A stretch of 64,000 nucleotides of DNA from Gymnopilus junonius (lineage: Eukaryota; Basidiomycota; Agaricomycetes; Agaricales; Galerinaceae): NCBI GenBank assembly GCA_015501075.1, contig JADNYJ010000013.1:1-64000 (forward strand). Reading direction: 5' to 3'. The position numbers were made by a program, and so were the translations under genes. Shown piece by piece: positions 10,128 to 21,977 of the stretch. Position 1 is the stretch's first letter. Every line of letters starts with the position of its first letter. The notes under the pieces were generated by a model. The model had not been told where the DNA came from, did no database searches, and saw only the letters and a list, made by a program, of their open reading frames with translations.

Positions 10128-11961
10128 TTATAGCTTGGATTGCCGCTTTGCCCGCCCAAATTTATGGTTTAAGAATAACGCAATATCTTCAGCTGGTGGA
10201 GAATGTTAGAAGCATCTTAACGAATGAAGGGAGAGTTACCTACCAGTTTCTCTTGGTTTTTCCTGGACAACCTAAGAAAAGAATAACAAGATCAGAGTTT
10301 GTGAGAAGTGGGCAGATAGGGGGATAAAAAAGCGTACCAGGTGTCCAGCACCCGGAATTCTAACATTCGAAGCATTCCTTGCACGCCGCCATACAGTCGA
10401 TCGTGCAGCCTCTGGTCCACCAACCCTAAAGAAATTTGTAAACTTCCTAGTCCCAGCTTTGAGCAAAGCAAGGACCTACAAATCACTGGCCGAATCCTTT
10501 CCTCCCATTATCCACCTCAGCTCGATTCTCTCGTCTAATGTCGGCAAGAGCTCCCAACCCTCATTCATGGACCGGCGTTCGTTAAATTCGCTGGCTTCCC
10601 AAGCAGGTTCACATTTGAGTCGCACCTCGCCGGTCTTTTCGTCTTCGTATAGTCCATGTTCGACGTAGATGTCCAAGACTTCGGGGTCGAAGGCTTGGAA
10701 GAGAGGTGCTTTGAGGAAACCCTTTCTCGCCTCTTCTCTGAAATATTTTAGTTAATTAGGTTCCACGTTATTTATTTATTTTAATATTAACCAACCTTGA
10801 AGGCCAAGAAGATCTTCGCCCAAGTGTGCTCAATATGATAGGGGAGCCTTTCTTCTTGTATGACACAGGGAAGAGCGTCGTCTCTAGTAAAATCATAGCA
10901 GAGAATAATTTTGGGTAACTGATTCCGCACAGCGCACTATTGGAAAGAACGTCAATTCAACGACTAGTGAAACTAAAATAGGGAAACGTACGTCGCATCA
11001 CCACCGAGCGAATGGCCTAAAGAAACTACATTACGGTCGCTGAAGCCATGGCTTACCCTTGAACTTGAAATAGAAGAAGGCAGACGCGATAATTGAATAG
11101 GCAGGTCTTTTCCAAATGAGTCTGCTCCCTCCGGAAGGTGATGAATGAGGAAATTGGCTATGTCGCGACCGTAATCTGACCTGTCGACTGCTTGGTGTAA
11201 GTACAGTGACGATAGATTAAAGGAAACGCGAAAAATATTGGATAGAAATTCTTACTTACTCGATTTTGGTAGATATCTGTCGTTTATCAAGCCAGCGTCT
11301 CCGTGATTGACAGCTTCCAAAGACCAGATCTCTTCAATTCGGACTGAGGAAGAAGATGACTCCGTCATTTCTATGAGATGTCTGAATGTAGGTTCCCAGA
11401 TCTATAAAATAAATTATCAGGAAATGAGCATTGCTGAACAGCCATTATACCAACCTCTTTATGGAACCCAATAGGATGCGTCGCGACCAAAGTAATGCCC
11501 TTAACATCCTTCCCCTCCTCAACCGCACTCTTATTCCTCCGTATCCTCAGCACAGTACTCCAAAGTCCAATTTGCCCAACTTCAATGTTCGCCTTCGGAT
11601 CAGGAAACACCTTCTGTGACTCCTGCAGCTCCCAGAACATCTGCTCGACAGTCTGATCGAGCCACTTCTTCCTGTCCGCTTTCGTTGTCTTTCCTTTGAA
11701 GCTCTCAAGAGGAGGTACATTGATCTTTCCGCGTGCAGATGGTGCCCGAGGAAATGCAGCGGGTAGAATGTGCACGGAAAGCGTGTGCGTGGATGTGAAT
11801 GCACATTTGCGATGGAGTGCCTTTGGGAGGGGGTTCGGTAGGGGGACTAGGGTGGGCGGTTCGAGGAGAGGTGCAAGTTTCCGACGCGGGTTTACGGTTT
11901 GTTCGCCTCTAATTGGGCCAGGAGGGTATGGAAAGTGGGGTTTACCGGAGAGAGGATCCAT
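10128..11961 (-). CDS. Peroxisomal alpha/beta hydrolase with C-terminal SKL (Lpx1-like)
   Basis: A serine hydrolase, probably an esterase or lipase of peroxisomes. The start at 11961 gives MDPLSGKPHFPYPPGP. Visible motifs are the segment GITLVATHPIGFHKE, the nucleophile elbow VSLGHSLGGD (G-x-S-x-G) and a late GAGHL with the catalytic His type. The long insert with EHTWAKIFLAFKREEARKGF separates core and cap. The last exon (10128-10192) reads AEDIALFLNHKFGRAKRQSKL and stops, so the protein ends in SKL, a classical PTS1. The preceding intron starts GTAGGT at about 10240; if retained, the frame stops at once after ETGR and the PTS1 is lost. Seven or so short introns are present. The family assignment follows the fold motifs; substrate is unknown. 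Confidence 0.85.
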
Positions 11962-12425
11962 GGTTGGAGTAAACGGTGGTGCAGTTGCAGTTATTTCGAG
12001 CTGCCTGAGTTCTGACTGCGGCTTTCAGGGATCGAACGCTCGGTAGTCTATATCGGAAGGCTAAACTCGGGGTAAAACCCCACAGAGAGTCCCGGATGCC
12101 GGTCACGTTCAATTTCAGAAACATGCGAGGGTCCAATAACATGCAAAAGCCGGATTAAATAATTGCGATTCTGAATTTTACAAGATATACGCTATAAAAC
12201 AGGCTCAGCGTTGTGGTTGCAGTTGATGGTGTAAGTATTTGGCGCACCTATGAGAAATTTGAAGGTGCAAGTGCCCTTTTTTCAGTAGATTACCAACAAA
12301 TCGTGTCTCCTTTCCTCTGAAGCAGGGAAATTCAATGCCCCAAAGAGCTATGTAAGCGGGATGAATAGGAAAGTGAGGAACTGTCTGGAACTGTCAGTGT
12401 CAAAGTTATCGAAGTTAGAATTTAG
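11962..12425. other. Intergenic region upstream of the hydrolase
   Basis: No gene was recognised. It is the promoter side of the alpha/beta hydrolase and is bounded on the right by the nested MITE pair. Confidence 0.5.
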
Positions 12426-12887
12426 ATAAGGTAGGGCTCATGCCACTGCTGGCACCAACCTCTGTTTCTTTGGGAAACAGCATTAAAGAAACACGTCACC
12501 TGATTTTTTTTTAGATGTTTCTCCAGAAACCAGCATTCGGCCTTGCCTAATTTGGTATGGCCGACCAGTGTTTCTCAAGAAAACAGCGGAAAAAAAGTCA
12601 TATGACGTGTTTCCCAGGTACTGTTTCCTCAAAGAAACACTACTCAGTGCCAGCAGTGTGCACGGCTCCAATACATCACGTGAGTGGGTGGATTTTTGCA
12701 AATCTAATAGCACTGGCATCGAGGTGGAAAATAAAAATCTGGCCGCACCAGTCGATTCAAATTTTGAAAATGAATCGACTGGTGCAGCCAGATTTTTGAA
12801 TCCTGACCTCTAGACGATGCTATTACAGTTCGAAGTTGCGAGGTACAACACGTGACTTATAGAGGTCGTGCATGAGCCCTACCTTAT
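12426..12887. mobile_element. Outer fold-back MITE, interrupted by a second MITE
   Basis: The 18 bases at 12426-12443 (ATAAGGTAGGGCTCATGC) are the exact reverse complement of 12870-12887. The same trinucleotide TAG flanks both ends (12423-12425 and 12888-12890), a likely 3-bp target duplication. Inside, the arms keep pairing with mismatches. They pass through CACGTG and TAATAGC blocks to a strong hairpin at 12734-12797 (arms AATCTGGC-GCACCAGTCGATTCA). Removing the inner insertion 12444-12658 plus one TGC restores the left arm so that it matches the right arm (CATGCACGGC against CATGCACGAC). There is no coding capacity. A 3-bp duplication fits PIF/Harbinger-type elements, but TAG is not their usual target. 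Confidence 0.8.
12444..12658. mobile_element. Inner MITE nested in the outer element
   Basis: A 215-bp element with imperfect inverted repeats of about 65 bp. Both ends read CACTGCTGGCAC inward, followed by TGTTTCTTTG.GAAACAG and AAACACGTCA blocks in both arms. TGC lies on both sides (12441-12443 and 12659-12661). Because the uninterrupted sequence can be read from the other arm of the outer element, TGC is directly shown to be the duplicated target. Non-coding. Confidence 0.8.
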
Positions 12888-14605
12888 TAGAAGCAGAGGT
12901 TGGCGCTTATCACGTGATGTAACCGATACGTGTGACTGTGACATTCCAGTTGACTCCCGCCCAACTCCCGCCAAAATCTTGGCCAAAGCATTATATATAT
13001 GCTCCGCCAAATGTTTGAACACGGGCATACAGGACCTCACCAAGAAGTTTAACCTTTCTGTTTATTCAATCAGCTCAAGACGAGGACGTACCGTTATTTG
13101 TTTTGAAGACTTTTCGCCTTGAAGAAATCCGAAGGTTCCACCCTCGAAAGTCGACATATATTACCTTATCGCAGGTTACATCCGGCATATATGCACCGAT
13201 ATTCTTTATATCCAATTAACGCGTTTTCAGCTCGAGCAAGCATCGGCCTTGAAGTTTTACTACTATATTTAATGAACTGCCAAACCTGAGCCTGCTCTCG
13301 CTTTGCATAAATTCCCCTTCGAAATTTCATTAGGACATCGCTACCTTTGGGCTCAATTGTAAGCCATGCACGGAGGGAGCAGATACTTATAATCTCAGGT
13401 GAGAAACTCTTGATCACGCCTTTTGCTTCTCATCGTTAATACGGAGCTTCTCACCGACAACTTGAAGAAGGATCCAAGAAATTGGGGGTTTACCTTCGGC
13501 CACCCCGGGATTGGTTTCTGGAACTGTTCGTCCTATATGCTAGGCGATTTCTCGAAAGGGATCTGACCTCAAAAGAGTTATTTACCTCGTGCTACTTCAT
13601 CCATGGGGATGGGTCTTCACAGTAAACATTTGTTTCTGTGCGTCTGTTCTACTTGACCTAAATGATTTTCTCGAAGGTTCTGCTATGTAATCAAAGTTTT
13701 GAGGCCGACTATATGACCAAGGTCTGGACTCTCAACTTCTTCTTATCATACAGTTACCTATAGACAAATGACATTGTGAGTGTGTCTGTCGCCCGTTGCA
13801 CGGCCGAACTATCACAGAGTGAATTTACTCTGGACAGGCTTGTGACGGCCAACTCGAATCTTCTACGCCCCAAGTACCTGGGGCTACAATGGCCCGTGCC
13901 CCATTTCAACTCTCCTGGCACTCAAGCTTCGTCCACAAATTCGTCGCCGATCATGGTTTCTTCAAGTGGCGCAGGCGGGGATCGACCATTCGAGCAGTAC
14001 CCACCATCTATTTAGACGGTGGAAGGGCATGACGAGCATGAGGTTTTTAAATAGTTATCGACATTTGATAGATATGCCTGGAAGGAACGTGCACCTACGT
14101 GCACATGTCAGATATTCTGTAATCAACAAAAACTCTATGGGGCAACTCATATAATCTCGGCTAGATAAAACACGGAGCCGCTGAAATCTAAGTTCTCTCT
14201 GAATCCGTCCACCACTACAACACCGCATTCTGCCAGTTTTTTACACACAAGTTCTTGATATCGGTGAGTGCTTTGAATGATCAAGAAATTTGATAGAAAG
14301 TCAAATGAATGATGCCGTCTGACAGATCCTTTTGCTATATTCTTACCGTTTACGTAACGTCCTGAGAGGTAGGCAAAAATGAAACGAAGTTGATCAGATC
14401 ACTGACCACAGGTACCTTACGGTTCTTAATTTCCCCGGTCCATGTCTTTACCAATGTCCCCGTGAGTCTTTCGTTAGCCCGATCTCGAAATTCAGATATA
14501 TGGAAGTGTATAGATGCTGTGCTGTTCTTGATACCCTCTTCCTACTCCCCTGGCTGTAGGACACTCTCAAATCTTAGACTGACCTCACGACGACTCGATT
14601 CAGAA
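12888..14605. other. Gene-free region upstream of the P450
   Basis: About 1.7 kb without a recognisable gene. The part from about 14200 may contain 5' untranslated sequence of the P450 gene. Short open frames at 12868-13122, 13166-13417 and 13776-14015 show no family features. Confidence 0.5.
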
Positions 14606-16889
14606 ATGGCTAGTATTCTATCGAGGGAGAATGCGTATCCCATTGCTCTTGGCCTTGTGGCCATCCTGGCAGTTCGCATGATAGCGGGATGGATTAGGCG
14701 GCCAAAGTACTTACCTGGTCCTCCTCGTCTGCCTCTTGTAGGCAACCTCTTTGACATGCCGGAGTCTGAGTCCTGGGTTACTTACAACAAGTGGAAAGAA
14801 ACTTATGGTAAGTGCATTAGTGAACTTCTGGGGTTTGGCAGGTGTAAATCAACTGAGTGTAAATCAACTGACTGATAGGCGATGCCATCTACCTCGAAAT
14901 ACTTGGCAGCCCACTCGTCATCCTGAATTCCTACAAGGCCTGTATCGACTTGTTGGAGAAGAAGTCCGACATATATTCAGATCGTCCCATCGGAATTATG
15001 GCCAATATTTTGTACGTGTTCCAGTGCGTTAGCACACCTGCTCTATGCTAAGAACGGGCGTTCTTTCAGGATGGGATGGAACAAGGCGGTGATGATGTCC
15101 CCTTATAACGACCGATGGCGTCGTTTCCGCAGGATTACCGCTCAGTCGATGAGGAAGGATGCCATCAAACAGTTCCACCCGATACAGGAGAGAGAAGTAG
15201 CGCGTTTCCTCGGCTCATTATTGGAAGATCCGGACCACTACATGGAGAATTTCCGCCTGTGAGTATATCCAATGTCAGCGCCTCGATGATGTAGTGGCTG
15301 AATAGTTACTCGGTGCAGCGCTGCAGGTCGCAGCCTTTTATGGAATGTATACGGTCTGCCCGTTGACGACTCGAATAATCCGGTAAGTTTCGGCTTGACG
15401 TATAGGAACCGAGCTCTCAGCTGACTGATAACTCCAGATTATCACGACAACTGAAAAGGCAATGGAGATTGGAGTTTTTGCGGCGCAGCCAGGGAACTTT
15501 TTGGTTGATTTCTTCCCCGCATGTAAGTGCACCTATATGGCTCACATGAAAACCCATTTCACTAAGTTACATCAAGTGCAATACGTTCCAAGTTGGTTTC
15601 CTGGCACAGGATGGAAAGAATTTGCCCGCAAAGGCCGTGTCCTTGCACACGATATGGCCGAAATCCCGTTTGATATGACCTTAAAAGAAATAGTAAGATT
15701 CTGATAAGCGGACGAGCCGACTTTCCTCTTATCATCTTTTTTAGAAATCTGGTAATAACGAACCCTCTTTCACGTCCATCAATCTCGGAAAGAATGAAGA
15801 TCCTGATATTGTTAAATGGTGCTCCGGAAGCATGCTTGCGGGTAAGTCTCATTTACCTTGATCTAGATTGTTCACTTAGTTTTCTCTGCAATAAATTAAG
15901 CTGGAGCTGATACGGTGCGTTCGTTTTTCGACTCTAAACTACAGTCTAGGATTAATAAATAACACTTCACTTTAATAGAGCGTGGCGTCGGTGCATGCGT
16001 TCTTCCTCACCATGACTCTCTTCCCTGAGGTTCAGAAACGTTGTCAAGCGGAGATCGATGCTGTTACTGGCGGTACTCGTCTTCCAGAAATTGCAGACCG
16101 TGATTCTCTACCTTTCCTCAGTGCGACAATGTGGGAGATGATGAGATGGCAACCTGTCTCGCCCTTGGGTGAGATTTCAAGATGCAATTTTGTAAACCTG
16201 CTTCTCATTCCATGCCGTGTTATCATACAGCTTTACCTCACAGAGTGCTTAAGGATGACATCTACAATGGTAGAGTTGATATCCGTTTACCCATCCTCTT
16301 CAAGTGTTTAACATATTCTCTAGGATGTTTTATTCCAGCTGGGACGGTGATTTTGGGAAATACATGGTAATTACTTCAGACTATTTTTTGCAATTTTACC
16401 GACTACGCGATTCAGGCTGTCGCAAGGGATCCAGAACTGTTCGAAGAGCCTGATAAATTCATTCCAGAGCGCTATCTTCCCTACTTCGACAAGTCTATTC
16501 CTCATGATCCCGCCAAGCTTCCATTAGAACCTAATGAGTTTGCTTTTGGATACGGTCGACGGTGAGTAAGATAAGAAAACATGCAATTCATAACTCAATC
16601 CAGATTGTAGCATCTGTGCTGGAATGCACTACGCAGAGACTATGTTCCTTATTTCCATTGCTCGGGTCCTGTCTACCTTCGACATCACCAAGGTAAAGGA
16701 TGCAAATGGCAACGAGATTACTCCAGAACTCAAGTTCAATTCCTCTATCGTTCGGTAAGGTGGCCAGAATGTAAGTTTAAGGCGAAACTGACTATCTGCC
16801 TCAGAGAAACGCTGGAATTCCCTTGTGTAATCAAGCCACGCTCTGAAGCTGCTCGGGCTTTGGTGCTGTCCAGCCTCAAGTCTATCTAG
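14606..16889 (+). CDS. Cytochrome P450 monooxygenase (CYP64-like clan)
   Basis: A membrane-bound heme monooxygenase. ATG 14606 (MASILSRENAYPIALG) starts a signal-anchor helix (ALGLVAILAVRMIAGWI), then the Pro-rich hinge LPGPPRLPLVGNLFDMP. Further on are YNDRWRRFRRITAQ (helix C), the oxygen-binding helix I motif AGADTSVASVHAF, and the ExxR of helix K in WEMMRWQPVSPL. These are followed by FIPERYLPYF and the heme loop FAFGYGRRICAGMHYAE with the Cys ligand. The AGADT motif comes from a 14-nt exon (15901-15914). The C-terminus ends SLKSI at 16887-16889. About a dozen introns interrupt the gene. The family resembles the many O-methylsterigmatocystin oxidoreductase-like P450s of mushrooms; substrate cannot be told. 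No secondary-metabolism genes lie beside it. Confidence 0.92.
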
Positions 16890-17122
16890 TTTTACTATTA
16901 CTCTCTTCCTACATGCATTTTTATCTGTTATATTAGTGTTGTACATCTCTATCTAGATTAGCGTCAGCAGTTCTACAAAAATGGTTGTATCATAATATCT
17001 GGAAGCTGAGTTTTGTCAATGATACGAATGGGACACCGAGTTACACTGTTACGAGAATGAATGCGAAATTGAATGAGCGCTGAACCGGAGTGCATGTTAC
17101 TATGTATCTGCCTTACTACTAT

Positions 17123-18400
17123 TCACGACGAGATAGGTGTTGTAGTCCAGATCTGGTTGAGAGCATTTGGATAAATTTCGTACATTTGCACTTGATTTCC
17201 ATTGGTAAGGGATCCATCGGTAAGATCAGGGCGAGATCTGCAATCCAAAATACTGAATAAAGATCAGAGTCAAAAAAATTCGACGACGGACTTGTTCCTG
17301 TGAGGTAAATACTACTCTTGGCACCATAAGTGTAATACCACTCTGAGCCGGTAGATTGGTGATACATTTCCAAATTTTCATTCCGACACCATCCGCTGGG
17401 TCTGAAAGAGAATCCAGATGAAGCGCGTCCAGTAAACGAAAATATCCTTACGAGAGCCTGCATCTAAGCAATAAGGTGTTCTTGCTACCTGAACGTGTAT
17501 ACCACGCCCATGCTGTACGAGCCATTTTGTGCAGGGGTCCCGTTGCAATCGTATCTGAGAGAGTTAGAACATCCATGATTAACTGAATAACGGCATAGAA
17601 AGTGGACTGCGCTCAGATTTGAACAGCTGTGCCATCAGCATATTTAGCGCCACGAACATCAAGGCACTTGGCCGTATTTCCATTTGGATTCATCTGTACG
17701 GCATTCTCGGAAGCAGGAAATGTCGCATTTGAGCAGAATCTAATTGGAAAGGAGGCAGACTTATTGCATGAGGAACAAATATGTGAATGACAGAGCTCAT
17801 GTCACTGTATAATCAACGTTGGTATTTAGACAAGCGTATAAGGGAGCCGAAGGCGGCGTTGACTTGGTCACTCGAAAGGTATTAGTAGGTGAAGGATTGT
17901 AGGACAAATCGCAATTATAGTTGTTGCAAATGACTTCTTCACAAAATCCCGCTCCTTGCGTCAGGCTAGAATTGAGCCAGTCTGGAAAATCATATCTAGA
18001 AGGGGCATACCTTAGAAATTTTAGGGATAATGCTAACGCCGATATTGAAGTTACTGAGGTTCTTGGCGATATAGTAATGGCCACTCAGTAAATGTCAAAG
18101 TGTAGCCAGCAATAAAAACAGGTCTTCCCCCCCTGTAGGCTGTCCATGAAACCCAAATTTCGTTGTTCCGGTCCTATTAGCACTCCCGTTGTTGGCGTCT
18201 GTGTAGATGAAACCGTTCCACGTCTCTAGCAGGGACTCCGTGAATTTAGCATGAAGGGAAAGTGTTGCTATCGATGTTCCGCTAATATAAATTGTGATAG
18301 AGGTGGGTCAGTTGTTTTTGATAGTGTAAAGACGATTAGTGTTAGGGCTCGTTGCAGCAAGCAAGGAAGAAATATGATGGAAGACACTGAGAATACTCAT
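17123..18400 (-). pseudogene. Decayed secreted protein with ricin-B-like C-terminal repeats
   Basis: The minus strand encodes recognisable but broken pieces. First is a possible signal start MSILSVFHHISSLLAATS, then RLYTIKNN, an in-frame TGA where a Cys is expected, and PTSITIYISGTSIATLSL. A Cys-rich part follows (QGAGFCEEVICNNYNCDLSY, then FCSNATFP). The C-terminal part looks like beta-trefoil (ricin-B) repeats: TAKCLDVRGAKYADGTAVQI, DCNGTPAQ, MKIWKC, and LTDGSLTNGNQVQM with QIW near the end. The break after LPAQ (about 17340) and others shift frame; at least one premature stop remains. The N-terminal part resembles the thaumatin-like/glycopeptide proteins secreted by fungi. Some breaks may be sequence errors as elsewhere in the window, but the TGA and the lost Cys of the last repeat favour real decay. 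Confidence 0.6.
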
Positions 18401-18709
18401 TGCGCAGGGAAATGACGATGCCAGTTATTGCTTCTTCTGTTATATCGTCAAAAGGCGGGAAGTTTCTGCTATCTGTACGTGAAACATTCTTAGTGGACGG
18501 AAAACGAAGCATAATCAAGTACGCTTGTATCTCACCTTTATATTAATGTTTGGAATACTTAAATCGGACATTTTATCGAGGCGTAAATGCAAAGAACAGT
18601 CACCAAAAATAGCTCACATAAGTATCGGGCCGGAATCTATTTGGCCAAAGCTCGTCATCCAAATACGATTTTCTTCACTTACATCCTTAGAAAGAGGCAC
18701 ACATTCTCC
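18401..18709. other. Short spacer between divergent genes
   Basis: About 310 bp between the start of the decayed lectin-like gene and the chosen start of the poly(A) polymerase. Nothing else was recognised. Confidence 0.5.
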
Positions 18710-21249
18710 ATGGCTTCTGACTCGCCAAACCCGAATCCTGGCAACTTGCCGCCAAAACCGAATCCTGGTAATCTGCCGCCAAAACCGAATACTGGTGCCC
18801 TACCGCCAAAACCCGAAATTCCTTCGCGACGGAATCGCAGGGAAAGACGGCGAGCTAGGCGCTCATCTCCCAATGGAACACCTGTTTGCCAGTGGTTCAT
18901 CTACACCTCTAGGCAAGCTAGAAGATGACAATAGGCGCGCTGGCGACCCAAAGCCAACAGAGAATGGAGCACCCTTGACCAGTAAAGACGCGCCAAACAG
19001 CAAACCCGAGACGAAGATACCGTCATTTGAAGAAGGCGAAGAGTTTATACCCTTCGAATTCTCAGATTCCTCGGATAATGAGCTGGTCCGAGTACAAATA
19101 GGAAGGATAGGAAAGGAAAAGCAAAGGAGGTTGAAGTGGCAATTGCGGATGCACCTGACGATACGGCAAAGCAACGGACGAGCCGAATACTGCTGCCTCT
19201 CCTCAGTCTGAGCGAACCAGGGAGAAGTCAAGAGCGAGGGAATCCGAAAGAGATGGGATAGAGGCAAGCAAAGGATGGACAGGCTGGATGATGAGCGGGA
19301 CAGCCGACGCAACGGAAGTCATAAACGCAAATACAAGGATTTCGACCCGGACGATGGCTACGCGAACAAGAAGGAGAGAATGGACGCTGCTTCAAGAAAA
19401 TGTCCTTGGGTCCAAAACTTGGACCTGGAGCGATGTCAAAACGTTGCCGAAATGTATGTTTTTGTGTTTCGTATATTAGACTCTTCCTTCTGACCTGTGG
19501 GTCTAGGTTGCATAAGGAGGTTGACGCCTTCGTGAGCTGGATCTCGCCTTCCGCCGTTGAAGATGAAGTGCGCGGGCTCGTCGTCGCCCATATAACGAGA
19601 GTAGTCACTTCTGCCTTCTCGGATGCGGTCGTCTATCCCTTTGGCAGCTTCCAAACGAAACTCTATCTCCCATTGGGGTCAGTAGCACCATACGTAGTTC
19701 AGATTCTCGAACTAATGCTGCAGCAGTGACATCGACCTCGTAGTCCTTTCGGACACCATGGCCTACAGCGACAAATCAACCGTTTTACATCTCCTTGCAA
19801 ATACCCTCAAGCGAGGCGGGATAACCTCCCACGTCACCATCATCGCAAAAGCCAAAGTACCAATCGTAAAATTTATAACCACCCACGGGAGGTTCAAAGT
19901 CGATATCAGCATAAACCATGCCAATGGGCTCGTGTCAGGACAGATCATAACTGGATTCTTGAAGAATATGATACCTAGTGCCAGCGGGAAGGAGAGTAAA
20001 GCTCTTCGGAGCCTAGTCATGATCACCAAGGCGTTCCTCAGCCAGCGGAGTATGAACGAGGTGTATACGGGCGGTCTTGGGAGCTACAGCATCGTGTGTC
20101 TGGCCGTCAGTTTCTTGCAGATGCATCCGAAGATCAGGAGAGGCGAGATTGACCCGGAGGAAAATCTTGGAGTCCTTGCGATGGAATTTTTTGAGCTGTA
20201 TGGCCATCATTTTAATTATGACGAGGTTGGGATCTCATTGAGAGATGGTGGGATGTACTTCAGCAAACGACAAAGAGGGTGGCACGCTGAATACAAGAGG
20301 AACATGTTGTCAATCGAGGACCCAGCCGACTCTTGTAAGTTCTCTTTTGACCCTTTCAAAGTAGTTGACTGAAGCGTTGTTTGCAGCAAATGACATTTCT
20401 AGCGGTTCATACAACTTTCACAAAGTCCGCACTGCCTTTGCTGGATGCCATGGAATCCTCACCTCCACTGCATACCTACGTGCTGGGATACTGAGTTCTC
20501 GTCGCCATGGACAGTCCGTCAGCATACGAAATCATTACGAGCCTGAAGATTTGAGCATCTTATCCACTGTCATGGGTATCACGCAAGAGGTGGGCCGTTT
20601 ACTTCGAATAGGCCACCTCCTTTCCACTACTCATGCCCATTGATACATTTTATAGACAATTAACCATCGGCGACTGGTACAAGAATTATACGACCGCAGG
20701 ACCCTTCATAATATCGTAGGCGTCCAGCCGCTTCCTGTCTACGTCACCAGCCACGAAGACAATAACAACGGAAGAAAAGAGGACAGAATCGCCTCATCCT
20801 CTAAATCCAACTCCTCCCGCGCAGCTTTAGAATCTATCTACGAGCGAAGTCGGGACTATGAGGAGGAATACAACGACCACCGAGATCAGCGACACCATCG
20901 GGACGTGGATGATGGGCGTGGGCGATACGATATTGGGCGGCAGCCCCCCAAGAAACGAAGGAGGACAGGACGGCCAGACGAGGACGCACGGACGGTGTAT
21001 GTCCTCGACGACGACGAGGGTGACGAGGAGCAGCGGAGATATGATGAGATGGAAGATAGAGAGTATTGGACAGACGGAGGTGGTGATTTTAAGAGGAACG
21101 GTAATAATGGCGGGGAAAGTTCGAACAAGTCGAGGTCAAGGGGTTCGAAGCGAGATGACAAAAGAGACGACAGAAGAGATGATAAGAGGTCCTACTGGCT
21201 ATCTAAGGCCAGCCCGGCAATGGCGGATCCTGCGGACGATAGTTATTGA
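18710..21249 (+). CDS. Non-canonical poly(A) polymerase, Trf4/5 (PAPD5) type
   Basis: Trf4-type enzymes add short A tails to aberrant nuclear RNAs in the TRAMP complex and hand them to the exosome. The catalytic part shows VYPFGSFQTKLYLP joined over an intron to GDIDLVVLS (GS and DxD of the nucleotidyltransferase). Then come VPIVKFITTHGRFKVDIS (third Asp), the central domain, and the PAP-associated part with GLGSYSIVCLAVSFLQMHP. The C-terminal tail is Arg/Asp/Lys-rich and ends MADPADDSY. The disordered N-terminus (from MASDSPNPNPGNLPPKP) changes frame at about 18870, 19083, 19170 and 19255. Each break can be undone by one base in a C or G run, so I treat it as a functional gene with sequence errors. 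If not, the start would be further in. It is divergent from the lectin pseudogene and convergent with the arrestin. Confidence 0.88.
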
Positions 21250-21977
21250 TGCTGTTGCTTTGCTGTACTTTTCTACACGGAAGGAAATGTTTGTTGGACT
21301 TTGGAGAGTTATTTGACTCGTTATTAGTATGAGAAGCAAGCAATCGGGGATGTGAAAAGGAGTAGGCTCGGAGGCTCTTCCCATATGCGAGTCGTGATCC
21401 TGCTGAGAATCGTGATTTTCTTTCAGTGGATTCAAAAATCTTGTTATTACTACACCTATAGTACAGCGAGGATCGATCATACAGAAGTATAGAAAAGCAT
21501 TGCATAATGTTTCTTTTCATTAAAAAATAAATAGCGAACTTGAAGATTTATCTAATGAGGAGTAAGTGCCCAATATATAAAACAAATAAAACAATCGTCC
21601 CGAATATATGCGGTCAGATACTGTACGAGTGGATTGAATGATGAAATGAAAATCAGAAAAAAAAAGGTTCAATGAGTGAATGGGACGGAGAGAATGTGGA
21701 TACGTATGCGGAATGTACGTAGTAGGCATGTCTATAGAATATGATAACAGCAAATATAATGCAGGAAAAGATAAGAGATGAGGAAAGTCTTTGAGGGGAG
21801 ATGAATGGAAAAACTGCGCATATAACATATGTATAACCCAACCAATAGAAACAAGAGCAGATGATAAAGAAAAACCCAGAGGAAATAAACCCAAAACGAA
21901 AAGAAAAGAAAAGGAGCAAGAAAAAGTTCAACTAGAATCAAAACATTGCCACCAATCCCTACTGCGAACTGTGACCT
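21250..21977. other. Convergent 3' intergenic region
   Basis: About 730 bp between the 3' ends of the poly(A) polymerase and the arrestin. AT-rich; no gene recognised. Long minus-strand frames here (21520-21941) are Phe/Leu/Ser-rich shadows of A-rich sequence. Confidence 0.55.

Noticed and set aside
12734..12797. Strong hairpin as a transcription terminator or ncRNA
   Set aside because: It is the centre of the outer MITE palindrome; no transcription unit adjoins it.
18863..19312. 149-residue minus-strand open frame over the 5' part of the poly(A) polymerase
   Set aside because: Ser/Leu-rich antisense frame; the plus strand carries GEEFIPF and SHKRKYKDFD segments typical of the Trf4 N-terminus.
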